Shown one piece after another: positions 23,275 to 31,391 of a stretch of DNA of 64,000 nt. The notes under the pieces are model-generated. The model was not told the origin of the DNA. It did no database searches and saw only the letters and a list, made by a program, of their open reading frames with translations. Position 1 is the stretch's first letter. Every line of letters starts with the position of its first letter. Source of the DNA: Symbiotaphrina buchneri (Eukaryota > Ascomycota > Symbiotaphrinales > Symbiotaphrinaceae); NCBI GenBank assembly GCA_001599915.1, contig BCIG01000002.1:434001-498000 (forward strand). The letters are read 5' to 3'. The translations under genes were made by a program, and so were the position numbers.

Positions 23275-23662
23275 AGTTACCCTGCAAATGGCGCTATTTC
23301 ATAATGTAAAGCTAAAACAAACCAAAACCCCCTTTCTGGCCCGGATCAGTTACGATTAGTCATGCGTACTTGCCCCGCGTAAGTAGGTACGTAACGGGAC
23401 TTGGCTTGCGGCGTCGCGTGTGTTGCACATGTGAGACAGGCTACGGCTGATAACGTCCGATAGCGATGCAGTGAACTGCCACGTTGGCTCAACCAAACGC
23501 TTCATCCACTACGCCTTGAAAGAGCTACAGCTTCTTCAATAATATTTACCTTATGTTCCTATGAGCAAAGACAGCTGATTATCAATCATCATATGGCCGC
23601 CCACCAGTAATAAATTAGCCTTCAAGCCTTGACGACGGCCGTCACATCTAAAGCAGAGAGCC
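23275..23662. promoter_or_regulatory. Divergent promoter, tRNA and E2 gene
   Basis: 388 bp between the 5' end of the tRNA (-) and the start of the E2 gene (+). No further gene was seen. Confidence 0.5.
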
Positions 23663-24647
23663 ATGGCCACCTCTGCCCAGTTCAATACGAAATCTCCTAC
23701 GATCAAACGCATTCGTGAGTGGTTAACTACCCGATTTTGCAGAGGTCTAGACCTGACAGCGCACAGTCCGCGAAGCTGCTGAGTTATCCGCCTCTCCTTC
23801 CCCAGATTACCATGCCGCCCCGCTCGAGACGAACCTTTTTGAATGGCACTTCACCCTCCGTGGGCCTCCAAGCTCCGCCTATGCTGAAGGCCTTTACCAT
23901 GGTCGGATCGTCCTTCCTCCGCAATACCCATTACGTCCCCCAGCTTTCCGCTTCCTCACCTCCTCTGGTCGTTTCGAGGTGAATCGGGAGATTTGCCTCA
24001 GCATATCCGGCCATCACGAGGAAAGCTGGCAACCAGCATGGGGTGTACGTACAGCCATGGTCGCGCTAAGAGCATTCATGGAAACCGAGGCGAAGGGCCA
24101 GGTCGGCGGCCTGGAAATGAGTAGAGACGCTAGAGAGAGAATAGCGAAAGAGTCGCGGAGTTGGCGATGTAATGGTTGCGGAGGGAAAACAAATGAAGAG
24201 ATCATTCGAGAGCAGGAAGAGAGGTGTAAGAGCGAGGGGTCAAGGCCGGAGACGGAAGACGAGGTTCCCGATGAGCTGAAGCTGGCGTACCGGGATGAAC
24301 TTGGGAAGAAACAAGAGCCTATGGAAACACAATCAGAGACCAAGCCTGTACATGCGCTCCAACCACAATCTTCAGAATCGGTACAATCGCGACCTTCAGT
24401 TCCTCTGTCACCACAACCTGGGCAAACCGCACCTCGGCCCACGGCCTCCAATCCATCTAATCCTCCGCTGCAGCCTCCACCACTGCCGGCGGTGACGCCC
24501 GCCCCGCGAATACCACCCGCTGGATTGATACAAGTGGGCCCACCGCCGACTACGGCCTCTGACGAGGCTGTCCCAGGCTGGATCGATAAGGCAATTGTCG
24601 GGTTACTAGTGGCCTTGGTTGTGATGCTGTTCAAAAGGTTCGTTTGA
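23663..24647 (+). CDS. Tail-anchored ubiquitin-conjugating enzyme, UBE2J1/Ubc6 type
   Basis: ER-membrane E2 of ER-associated degradation. Exons 23663-23714 and 23767-24647 (52 bp intron) give 310 aa. The E2 fold begins at once (NTKSPTIKRILREAAEL, then LFEWHFTLRGPP, YHGRIVLPPQYP, GRFEV). It has the J-type active site ICLSISGHH with catalytic Cys94 and the following SWQPAWGVRTAMVALRAFM. RSWRCNGCG closes the conserved core. A disordered proline- and glutamine-rich linker (~190-285) precedes a C-terminal membrane anchor (AIVGLLVALVVMLFKRF). Cytosolic E2 domain and tail anchor match UBE2J1 better than the shorter UBE2J2/Ubc6 form. After the cysteine the usual HPE/HHPE motif reads HHEE, so the proline is replaced by Glu. 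Confidence 0.95.
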
Positions 24648-24960
24648 AAATATCCTAGAATGAGTGATGAAGCGTATGGAACAGTGGCGTTTTGTTGTCC
24701 ACCACTTTTTGAGATGAGAAGCATTAGGTATCTATGTGAATTCAATTGGCGCAAATAGAAAAGGATGAGCACCAGTACGGTACGAATCTAATGCCTTGTT
24801 TCCTTGCATCGAATACTCTCCATCCCTTTTTCCAGCTCGCTTGCCCAGTTACCCTTCATGATAGAAGTGCAAGGATTCCTTTCCAGGAAACAGGTTCGCG
24901 GTCTTGTCCTTCTCAAAAGCTGGTAGGACGGGTGACAGATGGTACCTTTGTTGCTACGGT
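24648..24960. other. 3' flank of the E2 gene up to the repeat block
   Basis: Unique sequence of ordinary base composition that should include the E2 3' UTR. The repeat-derived block begins at 24961. No gene was seen. Confidence 0.5.
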
Positions 24961-25240
24961 CCAGGCTTGCGAGTGATATGGTATACCACCTGGACCCAGG
25001 CTTGCAAGGGCTATAATGTGGTATGGTGTTCCGACCTTGTAAGCTCAACCGCCAAGAAACTTGAATGGATCCAATAGGAAACCACATCACCAAAAGAATA
25101 ACCTAGCACATGCTTGTAAGTGGTAGAATGTGGTATGGTATTTTAACCTTTTAAATTTGACATTAAAAAACAAGTGTGCTGTCGGTATGGTTAATGGTTT
25201 TACCAATTGGTGGTCTACCAACCCATTACCCATAGTTAGT
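24961..25240. repeat. Decayed ends of the CAGGCTTGC terminal-inverted-repeat family
   Basis: Two element-like ends start at 24961 and 24996 (CCAGGCTTGC). The second continues with a CCGACCTTGTAAGCTC...CCAAGAAACTTG pattern that matches the first ~80 bases of the reverse strand of the full copies. A more degraded TGGTATGGTATTTTAACCTTTTAA stretch near 25127-25150 looks like another end. These are truncated relics bordering the full copy at 25242. The boundaries are approximate. Confidence 0.6.
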
Positions 25241-25241
25241 A

Positions 25242-26100
25242 CCAGGCTTGCTGTTGGTATGGTATATACCACTGAATATGAATGAATATACCACACCGGT
25301 GCTAAATGTGGTCTGGTACCAAATTTTGGTACCAGTGGTACTTATTCATGATACCATATTCTACCAGCGCTAAATGTGGTATATATCAGATCACCAGATC
25401 AAAAAGATGAGATAAGAAAAAAACTTTTGGAATTACCGTTTTTGGAAGGGGTATAGAACTAGTACTTAGCAAGTTCTGTGATTATATTTATAGTAGTAAG
25501 CTATATCTAATTAGGTTGAATGTACAAGGTGGCTTGCATTAGTATACATTAGTGTGCATTAGTTTGCATTGGTGTGTTTCACTATTTGTTAGCGCTTATA
25601 AATACCAGGTAAGCTAGGCCCAAAGAGGCAGGTCGTTTGGAATATGATTGTATTTTGTATAATCTCGTATTCTAACCAACCTCCGATGAAGTTCAGACCT
25701 TGAGCTCTTTCAGCACCTCTAACATGTTGCTATCACATAGTTCCCGGCCACTGTAGGACTTAGAAACAGGAAAATGTTAATATCTCAACTCATTCCTAAT
25801 CCGATTCTAAAATTTCAAAAAGGTATTAATCAACAAAGAATTTGCTATACAACCGTGTTCTTCTTATATCAAAAAGTTGATTATTTATAGAGATAAAATT
25901 AGGTTTTTCTTAAAGTTGCTTACTAAATGCTTAGTAAACAGTATAAATAATATACAATGGATACTTGGCGGTAGTATTCATATTTGTAACTAGTGGTGTC
26001 TGGTACTATGGGTCTGAACTACCACATGTAGTCAAGTTTCTTGGTGGGCGAGCTTAAAAGGTCAGAATACCATATCATACTATACCAACGGCAAGCCTGG
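25242..26100 (+). mobile_element. Non-autonomous TIR element, copy A (859 bp)
   Basis: Starts CCAGGCTTGCTGTTGGTAT and ends with the near-perfect reverse complement (ATACCAACGGCAAGCCTGG), giving terminal inverted repeats of about 23 bp with two mismatches. It has the same order of sequence as copy B: a TATACCACACCGGTG block, an AGATCAAAAAG stretch, CATTAGTRTG-type 10 bp tandem repeats near 25540-25575, and a 3' end containing TCAAGTTTCTTGGTGGGCG. No open frame longer than a few dozen codons, so it cannot encode a transposase. I see no convincing target-site duplication at the two flanks. It looks like a MITE-like or deletion-derived DNA transposon; the superfamily is not assigned. Confidence 0.8.
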
Positions 26101-26860
26101 AACTTAGTACTGGGTTGGTTTGATTTGATAATTTTTTTCTGGTTTGGTAAAAACCAAATAGAACCACTAAACAATCATAACTAGGGAAAACTTTTCTCTG
26201 AGATTATTTACTAAGATTTAAAAAGATAAGTATATTAAACAAGAATAAATAAAACTTTATTTTTCATTTCAAGAAATACTTAATAATTTAACCTTTTAAT
26301 ATAATAAAAATATTACTTTATTTAATATACCCTTTTTAAGATCTTGAAATCTACTAGAATTAGTTAAAATATCATTATTTTCTAACTATAACCCTAACCT
26401 TAAGTTTACAAAGGTTAAAAACTATAATAGAACAAATTAGAGTTTTAATTCTATATTCCTTCTAAAAACAATAATTTTAACTAGATCACAAGTAATATAA
26501 TATTTATTAATGATTATAAGTTATAAATATATTATACCAGTATTAGTACTGATTTATGGTTCTATTGATACTTAATTATGATATTATATTTAGTGTTAAA
26601 TGTAATATATACTAGATCTATCAGATTATAAAGATAAGATAAAGAAAAAAATCTTTGAGAATTACTGTTTTTAAAGATGTAAAATCTAAAACCCTGGTAA
26701 GTTCTCTAGGTATATTTATAGTAATAAACTATATTCAATTGAAATTAATAGAAATAATTACTTGTATTAGTTTAAAACCAAATGAAATTATATTAATAAC
26801 AAGTTTAATTAAAATAAAGATGTTAAAATATCATATTATATTAAATATATTCTACTACTT
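26101..26860. repeat. RIP-like decayed relic of the TIR family (copy E)
   Basis: Very AT-rich. From about 26520 to 26790 the sequence aligns in order with the left half of copy A, but with C to T and G to A changes throughout (for example CAGCGCTAAATGTGG reads TAGTGTTAAATGTAA). About 26210-26440 resembles the opposite-orientation segment at 28050-28240 of copy C in the same mutated way. This two-sided transition pattern is what repeat-induced point mutation leaves. Alignment limits were judged by eye. Confidence 0.7.
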
Positions 26861-27456
26861 GTAAACCTGATTTTAACTAGAAAAACTTATAATATCATTT
26901 GATTGAATAAAAGACCAGATTAAAAAGTAATAAAAACCAATAGTTCTAAATAAAAATTTAAAAACCCTTTAAACTTCTTAAAAGGTAACTTAGGTAAGGT
27001 TGTACAGCTTGATGCATTTACTATCTAGGTAGGAAAGCTGTTAGCTATATGGTTCTATCCCTAGCCACCCTGGTAGTACAGCCCTACCTTACAGACGTGG
27101 TTCCTTCCTTTGGTGGTACAACCTTGTTTCTTTTCCTGCTGGTTTACCCTGAACCAGGTAACCCTACAGTATGACAGAATCTTACTGCCTTGTAGAGCTA
27201 TACCGTCTGCAAAGCCTTTCTGTTCTATAGAGCTGTAATAACACTAAGATCCTCTAAGACGGTATAACTGTTATATTTAACAAAATAATAGGTCTTAATA
27301 ATCAGTGTCAAAATAACTAAAAATCAGTCTGAACCAGACTAATTATCAGCCTGGCTTTAAATCTGAAATAAAAAAATTAGAATTATTGAAATTAGATATT
27401 AATTAATATTATTTCTAATGATTTTTTATTTATTATCTAATTATTTTTATCTTATA
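26861..27456. other. AT-rich unassigned sequence with a more GC-rich island
   Basis: 26861-26995 and 27290-27456 are AT-rich and featureless. 26995-27240 is less AT-rich, with repeated CTACCTTAC/GGTACAACC-like and TAGAGCTGTA-like words. It may be a fragment of another repeat; I could not relate it to anything else in the window. Confidence 0.4.
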
Positions 27457-27671
27457 CCAGGCTTGCTGTTAGTATGGTGTAGTATGGTATTTTAACCTTT
27501 TAAGCTTGCCTGTTAAGAAACTTGACTACATATAGTAGTTAAAGTTTAGACCCCTAGTACTAGATACCACTAGTTATAGATACAAATACTACCGCCAAGT
27601 ATTTATTGTATATTGCTAAAACTGTTTACTAAGCATTTAGTAAGCATTTAGTAGGCAACTTTAAGCAAAAC

Positions 27672-28057
27672 TGTTAAAATAGTAAGCGATAACAAGCATT
27701 ACTATCCTGGAAAGCTCTATAAACCATAGTAGGGCGTGAATAAAGAGTGTGGCAAAAAGCCAGAAGTCTATAGAAACCCATGGAAGCCTATAGAAATTCC
27801 TAGAAGTTTCTAGAACATTCAATATGCTTTGTAATCAGCAGATGACCAAGCATTTGTAAGCATTACCAAGCATTAGTAATCAACAGATTACCAAGCATGC
27901 TAGAACATTCCAGCTGTAAAAATTATCTCCCATTCACATCTATAAAAGAGGCGTAAAACCCCCAGGTAGATAGTAAGCAATTCAATCAGCATTCACACCT
28001 GCTTCTACATTTACACCGCTCCAAGCTGTATTCCTTCTGCTATTATACCTTTTGACA
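27672..28057. mobile_element. Solo LTR (386 bp) with 5 bp target-site duplication AAAAC
   Basis: Begins TGTTAAAATAG and ends CCTTTTGACA, so it has TG...CA ends with a short inverted repeat (TGTYAAAA). It is flanked by AAAAC at 27667-27671 and again at 28058-28062. The empty site is visible in copies A and B of the surrounding element (CTTTAAG, A or C, then AAAACCTAATTTT), so the insertion and duplication are directly confirmed. A TATAAAAGAG box at 27941-27950 and a following run of short direct words fit an LTR promoter. No internal retrotransposon genes remain, hence a recombinant solo LTR. Whether it is copia- or gypsy-type is not decidable from the LTR alone. Confidence 0.88.
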
Positions 28058-28295
28058 AAAACTTAATTTTATCTCTGTAAATAATCAACCTTTTAAGATA
28101 ATAAAAATACCAGTGTATAACAAATTTATTCCTGAATAATGCCTTTTTGAAATTTTGAGATCCGATTAGGAACGGTTAAGATATCATTATTTTCTACCTG
28201 TAACCCTAGCTATAGGTTTTACGGTAGCTAGTAATTACAGGACAACAACAAGCTGGAAACACTGAAAGGGCTTAGGACAACAGCTTAGTTAGAAT

Positions 28296-29159
28296 CAGGC
28301 TTGCTGTTGGTATGGTATATACCACTGAATACAAATATACCACACCAGTGTTAAATATGGTCTGGTATCAGATTTTAATACCGGTGGTACCTAGTCATGA
28401 CACCATATTCTACCGGCGCTAAATGTGGTATATATCAGATTACCAGATTAAAAAGATAAGATAAGAAAAAAACTTTTGGAATTACCGTTTTTGAAAGGGA
28501 TATAGAACTAGTACTTTGCAAGTTATGTGATTATATTTATAGTAGTAAGCTATATCTAATTAGGTTTAATGTACAAGGTGGCTTGTATTAGTATGTATTA
28601 GTTTGTATTAGTTTATATTAGTATGTTTTACTATTTCTTAGTGCTTGTGAATACAAGGTAAGCTAGGTCCAAAAAGGCAGGTCGGTTGAAATATGATTGT
28701 ATTTTGTATTTTCTTGAATTCTAACCGAGCTGCTGTCCCAAGTCCTTTTTGCACTTCTAAATTGCTGCTATTTTGCAGTTCCTGGCCACCGTAGGACTTA
28801 GAACTAGGATTATAGGTAGAAAATGCTAATATCTCAACCATTCCTAACTGGATTTTGAAATTTCAAAAAGGGTATTTCTCAGCAAAGAATTTGCTATACA
28901 ACTGTCTTTTTCTTATATTAAAATGTTGATTATTCACCAAGATAAAATTAGGTTTTGCTTAAAGTTGTTGGCTAAGCGCTTACTATGTGCTTAGTCAACT
29001 GTATAAGTAATACACAATGAATACTTGGTGGTAGTATTTGTATTCGTAACTAGTGGTATCTGGTACTAGGGGTCTGAACTACCATATATAGTCAAGTTTC
29101 TTGGTAGGCAGGCTTAAAAGGTCCAAATACCATACTATACCATACCAACGGCAAGCCTG
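28296..29159 (+). mobile_element. Non-autonomous TIR element, copy B (864 bp), nested in copy C
   Basis: Starts CAGGCTTGCTGTTGGTATGG and ends CATACCAACGGCAAGCCTG. It is similar to copy A along its whole length and in the same orientation, including the AAAAAGATAAGATAAGAAAAAAAC stretch (given here as a composite of its parts near 28450) and the 10 bp tandem repeats (TATTAGTATG-type) near 28585-28630. It interrupts copy C, with element C sequence on both sides. No transposase frame; flanks TTAGAAT and AGTACAA show no duplication. Confidence 0.8.
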
Positions 29160-29460
29160 AGTACAAGCTACCTTATACATTAAACCTGATTAGATATAAT
29201 TTGTTACTATAAATATAGTCATAGAAGTTAGAACTTATCAAGTTCTAGTTCTATACCCTTTTCAAAAATGGTAATTCTAAGAAGAAAAATTCTTATTTTA
29301 TCTTTTTAATCTGGTGATCTGGTATATACCATATTTAACGCCGGTAGAATTTGGTATCATGGCTAAGTAACACTGGTACCAAAAGTTGATATTAGACCAC
29401 ATTTAAGTTTTTAACGCCGGCGTGGTATATTTATAACTAGTGGTATATACCATGCCAACG

Positions 29461-29640
29461 GCAAGCCTGGCTGGAATTTCCAGAATTTCCGGAATTTTCG
29501 ATTTTTCCACCAGCCAGAATTTTTGGGATTTTTGGAATTTTTGGAATTTTTGGAATTTTCAGTCCCACTAGCCAGCCGGAAAATCCGGAATTTCCGGAAT
29601 TTCCGGAATTTCCGGAATTTCCAATTTTTTCGGCCCTTAC
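29461..29640. repeat. Minisatellite of GGAATTTCC / GGAATTTTT units
   Basis: Directly abuts the end of copy C. Two arrays: a degenerate one of ~10 bp units (GGAATTTTT) at about 29515-29555 and a regular one of 9 bp units (GGAATTTCC) at about 29588-29625. CCAGCCAGAATTTTTGGG-like and AGCCAGCCGG-like spacers lie between and beside them. The 9-mer is itself a palindrome, so the array can form hairpins. No coding potential. Confidence 0.8.
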
Positions 29641-29699
29641 CAGTTGAATCTTAGAATTTCACTTTTCCAGAATCTTAGAAACTCTTGAACTTTCCTTTT

Positions 29700-29825
29700 C
29701 ACAGGTTTACAACTGGTATAATATATATATTATTGGGTATAAATATATTATATCAGTGTTAAATATAAGTTTTAATTGATAATTGATATCAAATTTTAAT
29801 ATTATCAATATTCAATAATGATACG
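29700..29825. repeat. RIP-like relic of the TIR family (copy F)
   Basis: The segment TAAATATATTATATCAGTG through AATAATGATAC follows copy A positions ~25275-25355 in order, with almost every C of a CA pair changed to T and the matching G to A. Short and truncated. It is the last trace of the repeat block, about 260 bp before the JMJD7-like gene. Confidence 0.6.
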
Positions 29826-30084
29826 GGAGAAACGATTTCCCCTGGTGACGACTTGTTTTATTTGGTTCTTTCACCTCTTTACCAAAGGCGGCGTCGCAGC
29901 TGGCATGTTCTACCAAACCGACTAGACATTGGTGGCATCAATATTCTTATTATCTTATACCCACCCGTAGTAACTGCTAGACTGGTAGATCATACCAACT
30001 GAAAAAACATACCACCGGCAAGCCGCAAGTTTGTCTTTATACAGCATCAAATCATAAAGTCCATCAACTGCTAGCCCGGGCTGC

Positions 30085-31269
30085 ATGATGAAAGAGGTCA
30101 TTGCAGGGCTGATATCTACGTACAATGAGCTGAATCCACAAGCTGTTGATGAATTGTACGAGGAGCCGAGTGCGTTGGAGTTCATGAGATATGTAGCGAA
30201 GAATCGCCCATTCGTGGTTCGAGGGGGCGCATTAGAATGGAGAGCCACCCAAAAATGGGATGCAAGTTATCTGAGGGAGGTTATGGGATCGCGGCTCGTC
30301 AATGTTGCGACCACTCCGCTTGGGTAAGGCTCAAGGTACCAAGGTATGCCACATCAGTCTGACCTTCCCCAGAAATGCAGACTCGGTGGTAGAAAGAGAC
30401 GACGACGGCAGTCTCTGTTTTGTCAAGCCTCTGGAAGCCAAGGAACCGTTCAGTCAATTTGTAGACTACATCAGAGCACAGGAGACCGAGAATCAAGAGC
30501 ATACGGAGGTGAAGTATGCCCAGACTCGTAAGCCTGACGCATGTTCGTTGGTCAAGGTACTAAAGGTGGACAGAGAATGACAACCTGCGTGAAGAGTACG
30601 AGGACCTCTATCCCGACGCAATGGAAGACATTGCATGGGCAAGGATAGCGCTTGAGAGATCTCCGGATGCTATAAATCTCTGGATCGGCAACTCTAGAAG
30701 TGTGACTGCTCTGCACAAAGACAACTACGAGAACATATATTGTCAAATAATCGGTCAGAAGCATTTTATCCTGCTACCTCCAACGGATGTGGCATGTACT
30801 GGAGAACAAATTCTGGTCACAGCCACGTACGCTCGGAATCCGAGGGATGGTCATTTAGAGGTAAAGGAGGATGTGCCACGAGAAGAGGTACCATTTGCGA
30901 CATGGGATCCAGAGACACCATCCATACGACCTACCAGTTTCTCGCATCTCTCAAAGCCTATCAAGGTCACCTTGAACGCTGGCGATATGTTATACTTGCC
31001 CGCAATGTGGTCAGTCATCCCGCCAGGATGCGACCCTGGAATGACAGGGGAGCTGACCAACAGAACAGGTATCACAAAGTCTCCCAGAGCTGCTCGAGGG
31101 AGGGATTGTGCTGTGAAATCAATTACTGGTGAGTTCTGGTCATCACTAAGGTAGTCATCGACTCTCTGACACAACCGCATGATCCAGGTATGACATGGAC
31201 TTCTCCGGAGCATTATATCCTCTATGTTCATTTGCCCGAGAAGCCAGTCTTCTCAGTGAGAAGAAATGA
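30085..31269 (+). CDS. JMJD7-like JmjC hydroxylase (cupin fold)
   Basis: Fe(II)/2-oxoglutarate-dependent oxygenase of the JMJD7 group, which in animals is a lysyl hydroxylase of DRG GTPases. Exons 30085-30323, 30373-30527, 30574-31009, 31069-31128 and 31188-31269 encode 323 aa (human JMJD7 is 316). Iron ligands are in place: H179 and D181 in SVTALHKDNYENIYCQI and H279 in MWYHKVSQS. GSKHF-type GQKHFILLPPTD and the closing NYWYDMDF are typical of this subfamily. The N-terminal PFVVRGGALEWRA is the usual lead-in. Four introns of 46-59 bp all rejoin the frame. The start is the first of two adjacent ATGs, 260 bp from the decayed repeat block. Substrate in fungi is inferred from animals. Confidence 0.93.
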
Positions 31270-31391
31270 AAATGTGCTTGAAGACGCAAGAATGCTATAA
31301 ATGAAATGTGGTATCATCCCAAATCTCCATCCAGGTGTAAGAATCCGCGCAGCCCCCAAAATGCACATGACAGTACGCTGGAAAATCTCTA

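Larger units (their letters stand above)
27457..29470 (-). mobile_element. TIR element copy C, split by a solo LTR and by copy B
   Basis: Begins CCAGGCTTGCTGTTAGTATGG and ends ATGCCAACGGCAAGCCTGG. Between these ends it reads as the reverse complement of copies A and B. Its left part (27457-27671) matches the right end of copy A. It continues after the LTR (28058-28295) and resumes after copy B (29160-29470) with the left half of the element in reverse. Removing the LTR with one target duplication and copy B leaves about 760 bp, roughly 100-150 bp short of a full copy; the missing part lies at the copy B junction. No open frame. No clear target-site duplication. Confidence 0.78.

Noticed and set aside
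25230-26110. Target-site duplication (TA or 8 bp) for the TIR elements
   Set aside because: Flanks of copies A, B and C compared by eye share no consistent duplication; TA is present on the left of A and C but absent on the right.
29588-29625. CRISPR-like direct repeats
   Set aside because: Units of 9-10 bp without spacers in a eukaryotic genome; this is a minisatellite.
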